From Phytophthora sp. 'mugwort' (Eukaryota > Oomycota > Peronosporomycetes > Peronosporales > Peronosporaceae): DNA of 64,000 nucleotides. A program made the position numbers and the translations under genes. The stretch lies in the NCBI GenBank assembly GCA_033558025.1, contig JAUCEF010000005.1, positions 1,426,001 to 1,490,000 on the forward strand, written 5' to 3'. Numbering within the stretch: the stretch's first letter is position 1; each line of letters starts with the position of its first letter. Shown one piece after another: positions 55,552 through 64,000 of the stretch. The notes beneath the pieces were generated by a model that was given only the letters and a program-made list of their open reading frames with translations, searched no databases and had not been told where the DNA came from.

Positions 55552-58411
55552 TTAGTTACCGTTAGATATCTGCGCTGTCTTCAATTTAGTAGACGCCGTG
55601 AATGAGTCCGATAGCACGCCGGTCTTCTGCATGAGCCAGAGCATTTTGCCCGTGTCGCTCGCGCCAGGTATCCGCTTCCACTCAACTTTGTGCACTTCCC
55701 CAGATGCAGAGCGACAGAGTGTAGCTTGTACTGGCGCTAGTTTGCTCGCATCAACAGCCTGGAGCAAACAGTTAATAGCCAAGCTACCATCAGCTGCAAA
55801 GTACGGCTCCAGCAAGATTGAGCCAACTGCCCGAGTATCGGACACACGGCCTTCACCAATGCAGCTGCCATCCCACTCGCCTGTGACCACAAGGCGAATA
55901 CTCGTGCGATCCAAATTCATCGAGCTTTGTTTCATTCCAAACGACAATGCGTCACGATGCAGTGCCAAAGCTACCTGAGAGCATACGGTCGTCTCCACAA
56001 ACTCGCGAAGCCCCTCAACACCAGACACCTCGCGTTGAGAAGCGACGCCGGTCTGAAGAAGAAGTCGCGCTCCAGAAATGAGCACCTCAGTCGAAAAGTT
56101 CTTGCCAATATTCAAGTCAAAGGCTGACAATGTCGAGTCGTACGCGCAAGTTTTCCACCGAGGACCCACATATACGCCACGCACGGAATCGCAAATTGGC
56201 TGCAGCAAACCATCGTCCAAGACGCGACCTGATGCTGATGCCTGTAGCTTCTGGAAGGCAAGCACCGAAGATACCTCATCGAGGTACTGAGCCACCTCGT
56301 TTTTCAGCAAGTTATGTGCAAGAACAGCTAAGACTGTTGCCAGCGTGCCGGGGGTATTGCCGTGTTTATCTACCTCACTTGCAGGGCCCATACCAGCAGC
56401 ACCTGCACCCGAGTTGCCAGAGTTCGTTCCAGCTCCAGCTGTTGTCGAAACATCCAAGCCTGTGTACAGCAATGCACGGGAGATTTCTTTTCGTCCATGA
56501 CGAGTCCGGATTTCTTGCTGCAGCAGCAAAAGCGTATAACGGCAACTCTGCGTCAAAAATGCTTCGTCGCTATCCGATGGGGTTGAATATGAAATGGATG
56601 CTGCACGTCGTGGCTTGACTGGGCTGCTCGTCGGTACCGGAGTATCGTCTACTTGCGGCTCTTCCATCTTCACATCTGCGCCCTCTGTCTCCGGTGCTTG
56701 CTCTCCACTTGCTGTCTCCGTCCTCGGTGGCCCCTCTTCTTTCGCCTTCTTTTCCTCTGTCTCCACAATATCGTTCTTCGCCATACTCTTGACATCTAGA
56801 AGCTTAATAGAAAGGTGGTATCGCTCATTCACGCGGAGCTGAATCTCATCGTCCAACACTTGCAGAACCGAAATGTGCGTGTCCGTCGCTGGGCTCTCGT
56901 CCCTGTCATGCTTCTTCACAACGTAGTTACTAATATTGTACGCTGTGTCTGTCCATTTTGAAGTGTTATGAAGCGCCTCCTTCATCAACGTGTGAAAGAG
57001 TTCTTCGCAGAACACCGAGAACTGTACGGCCTTCAGAATTGACACGTTCCGCTCCTCCAGGATCTTCAGGTCTTCAGGTGTATCTTCAAGCTTATCCATC
57101 TCAGCCTTGGTCCTGTATTTGCCATGAATCACAATAAATCCTGTCAATAATGAATACATACATCGCACATGCACGCGGCAACACAATCGTACATGTGAAT
57201 TAAATGTGGTGGTGGCAACGTGAATTTACCCTCCTTTCCGGTATCCTTCACTTCTAGTTTAAGCTAGATCCAGCAAAAAACACCGGCGAAAACGTGTCAA
57301 AACTAATAGACATAGCACTCTAAATGATGCGCGGTTTTCCATACCTGAATTGTGCGTGCCATAAAGTCCTCAGGTGTCTTAACGCGAACAAGTCCCTTCT
57401 CCGTGCGGCTCAGCTATCGGCAATAGCACAACATATTCATCCGTTAGTAATGAGTCGGATAGTACTTGTCGCTCTTTGCTGGCCCACCTCTGCATACGCT
57501 AGATCAGCGATGGACCGGGTCTGTGGTACGAAAAACGATCCCGCTATTGGAGCATCATAACGCGCCATTAGTCCAGACATCAAAGATTCTTTTCCACCAA
57601 CGCAAGTGCAGAAGTAACTCACCGCTGCCATAGCTACAGTCCACTGCCAGGGGTTCACCCGCACGAAACGGCTTGGGGATGTTTCCGTGGATAGGTGCGC
57701 AGATCTTCCACTTGCGCAGCATCTGCGTGATACCCTGGAAGAAGACGCCCTCTTTCTCCACCGTCTTGGCCAGTGCTTCAACGCCATCCAGCAAAATCGC
57801 ACCGCTCTCCTTTACCTGCGCACTCTTCGCCTCCACAAGGTGCTCCAGTTCCTCTCTCTTGGGCGCCGTATTTTCCCGAATACAGCGCATTTCCTCCAGA
57901 TATTCACGACGACGTATCAAATCAATAGAGTTGATCAACTGGTGCAGCTCTGCAACCGCCGCTTGGAGTTCTGCCACCATCGGACGGTAGTGAATTCTCG
58001 GGTCAATGACGTCCTCCTCCTCATCGGCGTCTTCTACTGCCTCCTCCAGCTTCTCGACAGCTTCAGCAGTCTCCATAACCTCGTCAGCATCCTCCATCTT
58101 GACACCATTGACCTGCTTGTCGGCTGCGTCCTCCTTCTCCTCTGTCTTCGGTTTCTTTTTCTTGCGCTCTGTGCGCGCGCGCTCCAGCTCCTGGATCGAG
58201 ACTAGAAACAGCTGCGCCTCCGTGAACTCCCTGGCAGCAACAAATTCAGCAATTAGCACTCTTAGTTACGTCGTTCTAGCAACAGCTAAAGACTAATTAA
58301 TGTTATTTACTGTTGAAGGATCTCCTTGCCCTCGTCCGTCACCATCTCCACGGCCTCGTAGTCCGCCGGGTAGAGCGTCACGCCCACGGCATCCGAGCCC
58401 TTTTCCTCCAT
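55552..58411 (-). CDS. MED17: Mediator of RNA polymerase II transcription subunit 17
   Basis: Six exons (58411-58311, 58230-57623, 57543-57488, 57413-57345, 57263-57230, 57140-55552) give 818 residues; introns are 67-89 bp and the 57487-57414 intron carries a TTACTAAC branch site. The start is the first ATG in the frame (MEEKGSDAVGVTLYPADYEA). The order of signatures fits MED17/Srb4: an acidic lysine-rich linker, the helical region with RIHYRPMVAELQAAVAELHQ and GVFFQGITQMLRKWKICAP, then CSYGSAGSFFV, which matches the conserved DxSYxSAGS motif and spans an exon junction, then FIVIHGKYRTKAEMDK. MED17 is a scaffold of the Mediator head module. Two 34- and 56-nt microexons make the gene easy to misannotate. 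Confidence 0.82.
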
Positions 58412-58766
58412 TGTGTACAGGTCTAAGAGCTCTACTAACCGCCCAAAGCTCTCACTGCCTCGGGTCCGCAGTACACACACGGCACGTATACCGCGTTTTA
58501 GCAAGTGGTGTGGCCAATGCTCCCCCTGGGTTGCTAAATACCCTCGTTTCAGTGACCTAACTGCTGACAATATCACTTTTTTGCTAGCCGAGCTAGCTTG
58601 AAATTATCATTAAAAAACTAACCTGAATTATTACGACACGACTCACGCTCAGCGACACTACAGTACACGGGCAGTCTTCGCATTCGACTGTTTTGTTTCT
58701 TCTTCTCCTGAGAGGGCCAGCCACAGCATCTCAGACGACTGCAGCATGAGCTTACCGCCGCGCAAC

Positions 58767-60608
58767 TCATGAGAAGTTATACTCGCGCTTGGCGTTCTCG
58801 ATGGCGCCCTTGACCATGTTAATGGCGCGCACGCGATCTTGACGCAGCACGCTAAAAGAGATCAAGCCCACCAGTAGACCCTTCTTGTCCACAGCAGCGC
58901 CGCCGCTGAAGCCGTTGTCCAGTTGCGCTGCAGTGCGGAGCATCGCCTTGTCCACTTCTTCGCCCTCGTACACTTGAGAGTCTGTGCCGGAGCAGATTGC
59001 GTGATGCACTGTGATGGTGTTGTGGCCACTGCTAGGATAACCAAACATCCACATTTCGTCGCCAGGCTCCATATTGTTTGAGTTGCCAATGCGCACTGCT
59101 GGCAGTTTTCCGATCGTTTCCCGGGACGTGCCTTCGAGCTTCGTTACTGTCCAATTGCGCGCGATCATACGGTCTGTCACGTCGCCAATGTACAAGCCAC
59201 TAGGCGGGTCCGAGATCACCTCGCAATCCAAGCGCAGCAGGGCGTAATCCAAGTCCTCGTTGCAGCACTCGGGGATCACCCGCGCATGATACTTCCATAA
59301 CGGCGGCAACGAAGTCGATTCGGTGGGCGCAACCAAAATCATATACTCGTCGCTGTAAATACAATCAAACTGCTCTCCCTGCAGGCAGTGTCGCGCAGTA
59401 GCGATAAGTCCATCCTCGTGAATGATAATACCAGAACCAACATTGCAAAGCTCTCCCTCATTGGTCAGGATAGCAATGCGAACAGCCGATTGTTGGACGC
59501 GGCGCACCAGTCCAGCACGGAAATGCTTCATCTCGGCGCGCTTCTGTTTAAATCGAGCCACTGGAGTGATAGGCTTCGACTCCATGGACGGTCGCTCGTC
59601 ATCATCGTCCTCGTTGAAATCAGCCAGACATGCTGCTGCATTCAGCAGCTTCATGCGAGGGCCGAACGGGATACCAAGATCGCGCAAGTGACCAGCGTTC
59701 ATCAAGCACAGGGATTCAATATCAATCTCCTCTGCCTCAAATAGTGCTGCGTACTTGCTGAGCTTGAGCGACGCCAGCAGACTGGACATGACCAGGAAGC
59801 TTTTCTTCTTCTCTGCAGCTTTGCGTGCCGTCCAGCGGATCGCAAACTTGTTATACCAGGACAAGTTCTCGAATCCAATACCGTGTACGTCACGCTGAAA
59901 GGCCACTAGAGACTCTCGCTGCGGACTACTCTCGTCGTCTCCGAACTCCTTGATGTACAACGGACGCCACGTGATGTCCAGCAGCGCTCTTTTGTACCAG
60001 AACCTGCACGTCATAGAGGCGAGACATAGATCTACGTGGTTCAAATAGCTGAGCATGTGCGTGAAAACTCCGCGCGGCACCCAGGCCTTCGAGTGCACGA
60101 AGGCGTTCATGGGCGGCTTGCTGCCGGACAGCACCTTGGGAAAGCATGTCTCACATAGTCTGGACTTGTGTGTGTGACCCGTGAGCGCCGCCTTAAACCT
60201 CGAGCACTTGGCGCAGAACAAGTAGCCACAGCGTCGGCAGCGGTGGGAGCGTCGCAACAGCGAGAACTTCTCGTGACACAAGTTGCACGAGTTAGACGCG
60301 TGCTGCGGTGCCCAGCGGTCGCCACCAGTATACGATGAAGTAGCCGACGACATGACGGAGTAGGCGGACGAGGCCGAGGACGCCGACGAATAGCGGGAGA
60401 CGCGGCTCATCTCGTCGAAGCCCGTGGAAGCGCTGATGGTCGAGACCTGACTGAGGTTCATCTGTCTGGAGCGCTCAGTGACTGGGAAGCGGCTGCCGGC
60501 GTTGTTGCCAGGGAGCACGATCTGCCGCGCGCGCGCCGACAGGTTCAAGTTGTTGTAGACGGTATTAGAGCGCGCCGAGAGCGGGTAGTGGCGCTTGTCC
60601 TCGTCCAT
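58767..60608 (-). CDS. FYVE zinc finger, F-box-like, SAM and trypsin-like protease protein
   Basis: A single exon of 613 residues from the ATG at 60608 (MDEDKRHYPLSARSNTVYNN). Residues 99-157 are a FYVE finger with four CxxC pairs and the basic motif RRSHRCRRCG; the usual WxxD reads WAPQ. Residues about 176-220 look like an F-box (VPRGVFTHMLSYLNHVDLCL). Residues about 270-330 fit a SAM domain (LASLKLSKYAALFEAEEIDI). Residues about 370-600 fit a trypsin/HtrA-type serine protease: H407 in TARHCL, D454 in DLDYALLRL and S568 in NGFSGGAAV, so the triad is complete. No signal peptide is seen. It would act on PI3P membranes in the cytosol; substrates are unknown. The open frame extends upstream to 60677 without another ATG. 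Confidence 0.88.
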   Translation of the reverse strand: MDEDKRHYPLSARSNTVYNNLNLSARARQIVLPGNNAGSRFPVTERSRQMNLSQVSTISASTGFDEMSRVSRYSSASSASSAYSVMSSATSSYTGGDRWAPQHASNSCNLCHEKFSLLRRSHRCRRCGYLFCAKCSRFKAALTGHTHKSRLCETCFPKVLSGSKPPMNAFVHSKAWVPRGVFTHMLSYLNHVDLCLASMTCRFWYKRALLDITWRPLYIKEFGDDESSPQRESLVAFQRDVHGIGFENLSWYNKFAIRWTARKAAEKKKSFLVMSSLLASLKLSKYAALFEAEEIDIESLCLMNAGHLRDLGIPFGPRMKLLNAAACLADFNEDDDDERPSMESKPITPVARFKQKRAEMKHFRAGLVRRVQQSAVRIAILTNEGELCNVGSGIIIHEDGLIATARHCLQGEQFDCIYSDEYMILVAPTESTSLPPLWKYHARVIPECCNEDLDYALLRLDCEVISDPPSGLYIGDVTDRMIARNWTVTKLEGTSRETIGKLPAVRIGNSNNMEPGDEMWMFGYPSSGHNTITVHHAICSGTDSQVYEGEEVDKAMLRTAAQLDNGFSGGAAVDKKGLLVGLISFSVLRQDRVRAINMVKGAIENAKREYNFS

Positions 60609-61828
60609 GGATGGGGCTTTCGACTGTGCGAGCGCTTCAGAGAAGGACGACGAGCGACAGTGTAGGGCGGATGACACACAGGCTGTAGAATCGCTGGAGC
60701 TGCTACTGCTAAGGATGCTGATGATCCCCCCGCTGAAGAAGCGTACAGCCGGTCACTGGTCGGTCGTCGCTGTGGCCTGTAACACTCTCTCCCTCTCTTC
60801 TTTTCGTGATTTTGACGGGCGATTGGAAGGAAGCTGCTGATAAGTACGCCTTAAGTCCGCACGCATCTTCACTTTTGACCAATAGACGCACCACAATTCG
60901 AAACTACAGCACTGACTATAGGCGCGAAAAGGAGCGGCGCTCGTTTCAGCTGCTCGTACGAGGGCGTGTTGAAGGCGTGCGATGGCCGATAAGGTTGTAT
61001 CGCAGCGAAGTCGGCTTCGGTGGTGGATTGTGTGCAGTCCTCGTGGCTCGGTGCCACCAAAATACCAGCTTGACCAGTAGAGATGATCGCACGTGGAGGG
61101 CGGAAGATCAGAACCTCATCAATAGTGAAGATGAGGTTCGTAGTATAGTAGAACACAGTGATTAAACCGATTGGATCTGCTGCATGCGGTCTCACTTAGA
61201 GATATTAGATGAGACCTCGCAGCTAGGTTCGATGGACGCCCAAGTGCTGCATATATGGACTGAAAATACACCACTAACCGAGCATCCAGTGGACGCGAAA
61301 GAGAACCAAGGCGGCGGTGCTAGGGTGGTCAACGGCGAGCAGCTTGCGTTGTTGTAGTGACGATTATTTTGGCCGGCCACATCGTGGTGGAAAAAGCTAC
61401 GCCAGTACGCTACCGAGTGACAGCCTGCTCAAGCACGCGTACCGGCAAATATACGCTCGATTCCCAAACGCAAATCGAGGTGTTGCAGCAACAGCAAGTC
61501 TCGTCTTGACGATCTGAGATTGCTGCCACGCGGCAACTTGGTGTGTTCGACATCATTCCCTTTCGTCCAATTACCGTACGTTTCGGATCAAAAACTAACT
61601 TTTGTTCAATCGTAGCATCGAGTTTTAGAGTTAATCTCAACAACATATATCTACATTTTGGCCCGGGGTAATTGGATTGGCCAAATATATTCAACGGGTC
61701 ATTCGGTTTCGCAGTTAGCTGTTACACGGCACACCCGTCCGCTCGACGCAACCGAGCATTTCCAATCTAGTCACCGCCCCCAGCAGCAGCAAGCGCTAGA
61801 AGCCCCCGTTACTACATATACAGACATC
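60609..61828. other. Divergent intergenic region, no confident gene
   Basis: About 1.2 kb separates the divergent FYVE-protease and MYND genes. A 57-codon plus-strand frame at 61184-61357 (MRSHLEILDETSQLGSMDAQ) has protein-like composition but no recognisable family. An initiator lies near 61699. Confidence 0.45.
61698..61710 (+). promoter_or_regulatory. Oomycete initiator (Inr)
   Basis: GTCATTCGGTTTC carries the TCATTC core followed by a pyrimidine-rich stretch and lies 130 bp upstream of the MYND gene start codon. Confidence 0.6.
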
Positions 61829-62445
61829 ATGGCCCCCAAGAAGACCCAACAGCAGGACGCCGGCATCTCAGAGAACGAGGTGCGCGCGCTGCTCATCGGC
61901 AAGGACGGCAACCTGACGCGCGACTTTGAGGCTGTGCTGACGCGGCTCTTCATCTCGTACCTGGAGAAGCCAACGGACAAGAGCCTGACGCTTGACAAGC
62001 TCAAGGACTTCAGCAAGATCTGCAACGATGGCAAGCCCTTCTCGGATGAGGAGATTAAGGAGATTCAGACGTACTTCCAGTGCGACGAGAACAAGGGTCT
62101 GACACTCAAGGGCTTCAAGGATATGTACCACACGCAATCGAGCGCGGAGCCTATGGAGACCTGGCGGGACATGAAGAAGCTGGGGTAAGTTTGCTTGATT
62201 TACCACCATTCCTTTACTACTGTGCAACCTTGATGCTGACTTAATCTCTCTCTTGTATTTGTCGTGGCAGCTACGACAAGGAGCTGATCGAGAAGCGCGA
62301 TGCGGCCCTGCGCTGCCGCGTGTGCAAGGCGCCATCCACGCTCGTGTGCTCGCGCTGCAAGGCGGTGCGATACTGCGGAGCTGAGTGCCAGAAGCAGGAC
62401 TGGAAGGCTTCCCACAAGCAGAAGTGCAAGTCGTCCGCGGTCTAA
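61829..62445 (+). CDS. MYND-type zinc finger protein
   Basis: Two exons (61829-62184 and 62271-62445; intron 86 bp) give 176 residues, starting MAPKKTQQQDAGISENEVRA. The C-terminal 38 residues are a full MYND finger: CRVCKAPSTLVCSRCKAVRY, then CGAECQKQDWKASHKQKC, with all eight Cys/His ligands. MYND fingers mediate protein contacts, often in chromatin or chaperone assembly. The first 120 residues are helical; KLKDFSKICNDGKPFSDEEI and FQCDENKGLTLKGFKDMYHT resemble a degenerate EF-hand pair, with DENKGLTLKGF close to a calcium loop but lacking standard residues. An oomycete initiator lies upstream. The target of the protein cannot be told. Confidence 0.88.
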
Positions 62446-62864
62446 AGGGTGCCTGTGTCCGAAGCGCATTCAAGCTGACGACGGCGACACACGGCGAAGT
62501 TCATCCCAACTGACGTCATGCAGCCAGGCACAAGAGAGAAAACAGAGAGGAGGAGAGGAGAAAGACAGAAAAGAAGGTGGCGGCAGCAGTATGCAGCGCA
62601 GGACTCGAAGGAGAGAGACTCGCTCGCCTGCTGGGCGCTTCGTTAGGATAGATGCCGTTCGCAGGTTTGTGTATGATCGAGAAAAAACAAAGAAAACCGA
62701 TTCATCAAAGAGCGAAATACAAGTGTGAAGCTAGCTCTTGTCGTGGTGCCATGCGTACGGTCTTGGTGATTGTGACGTTGCTTGGGGTGCAAGTTGCAGT
62801 TCGAATTTTGGGTAGACCACACGATGAAGTCAGAAAGAGATGCGACAGCAAAGTTGACTTTTAG

Positions 62865-62880
62865 TCAATCTAAGACAAGT
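62865..62880 (+). promoter_or_regulatory. Possible initiator of the acid phosphatase gene
   Basis: AGTCAATCTAAGACAA fits TCANTYY with A at the variable position, about 30 bp upstream of the start codon. The preceding base is G rather than a pyrimidine, so the match is partial. Confidence 0.4.
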
Positions 62881-62896
62881 TTTCCTTGAACCACCC

Positions 62897-64000
62897 ATGC
62901 ATCTCCGCGCTCGTCTCGCTGCGATTGTCGCCGCAGTGGGCTCCTTCGCGACCGTGTCGGCGTCGTCTCAATTCCACTTGAGTCTTGTGCAGGACAATGG
63001 CCAGGTGCACTACATGCTGGACTGGGTAACGGCTGCGACGGTAAACTCGTCCCGGCTTACGTATGGCACGTCTGCAGACGATCTCAGCTCAAAAGTCAAA
63101 GGCAAAAGTGCAGGTCTAGTAACAGAGGCGGCAGGTGAGACCGTGACGTGCTGGTCGGCGCTGCTGGCCGATCTGGAACCAGGCTCCACGATCTTCTACG
63201 CGCTCGAGTCAGACACCACGCAACAGACCAACACTAACTCGCTGGGCTTCGATGCGCTGTCGAAGTCCGACAGTTCCGGGGCAAGCGAGGCCATGAGCTT
63301 CACAGTTCCGGATAAAGAGATCACTTGGGCAGTTTTTGGTGATATGGGGGCACCAATGCAGGGACACGCAGCTGCCGTCTCTCTACCAGCCTTGAAGAGC
63401 GCGCTCTCGGTTGATGGAGCGTACAGCGGCGTGCTGAACATCGGAGACTTGTCCTACGAGCTCACAGGATCGAACGGACAGAACTACATGGACGAGCTCG
63501 AGTCTCTCACGTCGCGGGTGCCCATGATGACGACCGTCGGCAATGTACGCGCTTGACCCCCTGCTTTATTTGTTGTTTTAATGAAGGGCTGACCCTACTC
63601 GTGTTTGATCTCGTAGCATGAGTACCAGTACGCTCTGTCGCCCGCGCTTTCCGTGCAGAACTACTACCGCCGGTTCCAAGGAACTACGCTGGGAGCCGGT
63701 GCTGCTAGTGGCTCATCGTCCAACGAGTTTTACAGCTTTTCATCAGGTCTCATTCATTTCGTATTCATCAACACGGAAGTATACGGCGACGAGGCGTATG
63801 CATCGCTGCAGGATGACGGCACGTGGAAGGTGGATGAAGCAGCACGAACGGCGGCAGGAATAGCCCAGTCAAAGTGGCTCGAGTATGATCTGAGTCGCGT
63901 GAAGCGCTCGGAGACGCCCTACGTAGTGATCTGTGGCCATCGTCCACCATTCAAGACGCCGAAAGGACTCGACGAGGCAGGAAATCAATTCGCGAAGGAG
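62897..64000 (+). CDS. Purple acid phosphatase-like metallophosphoesterase, secreted, 3' end outside window
   Basis: Exon 1 (62897-63544) and exon 2 (63617 to the window end) give 344 visible residues; the intron is 72 bp. The start MHLRARLAAIVAAVGSFATV followed by SASS looks like a signal peptide. An N-terminal fibronectin-like domain (QVHYMLDWVTAATVNSSRLT ... PGSTIFYALESD) is normal for plant-type purple acid phosphatases. Metal-binding motifs appear in order: FGDMG, NIGDLSYE, GNHEY (completed across the intron, GN|HEY) and GHRPPF. The enzyme hydrolyses phosphate monoesters outside the cell or in the vacuole. The last metal-ligand motif (GHxH) lies beyond the window. Confidence 0.92.

Noticed and set aside
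60609..60677. Upstream extension of the FYVE-protease frame
   Set aside because: The frame is open but starts with GTG; the first ATG at 60608 was preferred for a eukaryote.
61184..61357. 57-codon plus-strand frame with protein-like composition
   Set aside because: No family, no initiator close by and no splice continuation; kept only as a remark in the intergenic entry.
62652..62864. 70-codon frame between the MYND and phosphatase genes
   Set aside because: The composition is mixed and it lies in the 3'/5' untranslated zone; hydrophobic VIVTLLGVQVAV is probably chance.
1..64000. CRISPR arrays, tRNA and rRNA genes
   Set aside because: No regularly spaced direct repeats with unique spacers and no tRNA- or rRNA-like sequence was noticed; CRISPR is not expected in a eukaryotic nuclear genome.

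Overview
The window looks like nuclear DNA of an oomycete, most likely Phytophthora or a close relative in the Peronosporales. The signs are short GT-AG introns (about 50-80 bp), compact GC-rich genes, oomycete-style initiator elements (a TCATTC core) upstream of some genes, and the mix of transposable elements: Ty3/gypsy, MULEs with FAR1-like, SWIM and Ulp1 parts, pogo-like DDE_1 elements and PIF/Harbinger elements. The genus is inferred; no marker locus is present.

The window is split in two. Bases 1 to about 36,000 are a mosaic of decayed transposons. In order they are: a minus-strand gypsy element with its 5' LTR (family A); an LTR of a second family (B); a plus-strand MULE; a pogo-like fragment; a complete but broken pogo-like element with 25-bp terminal inverted repeats and TA duplications (9793-11802); a deletion-derivative MULE keeping FAR1-like and Ulp1-like parts; a second LTR A; a DDE_1 fragment; the integrase end of a family B gypsy element with its 3' LTR; a third gypsy fragment with a chromodomain; two opposed MULE halves; a Harbinger transposase with a convergent DNA-binding partner; and a second Harbinger bounded by imperfect inverted repeats and TTA duplications (33411-36005). 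One intact host gene lies inside this part, a ZADH2-like quinone oxidoreductase (30101-31232). Several short-loop or loopless fold-back palindromes lie in the repeat DNA.

Bases 36,300 to 64,000 are gene-dense and intact. In order they are: ankyrin-repeat protein (-), SEC61 gamma (-), RAD52 (+), PH-domain PI4-kinase (-), RalGAP beta-like protein (-), CUE-PX-VPS9 Rab5-type exchange factor (+), membrane-anchored TKL kinase (+), pyrroline-5-carboxylate reductase (+), Mediator subunit 17 (-), FYVE/F-box/SAM/trypsin-like protein (-), MYND zinc-finger protein (+) and the 5' part of a purple acid phosphatase (+). Gene models were spliced by hand from reading frame and GT-AG sites.

Several neighbours share a theme of phosphoinositide and small-GTPase control of endomembranes: the PI4-kinase, the RalGAP beta-like protein, the CUE-PX-VPS9 factor (divergent from RalGAP over 243 bp) and the FYVE protease-like protein. 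Whether this is functional clustering or chance is not shown by the sequence.
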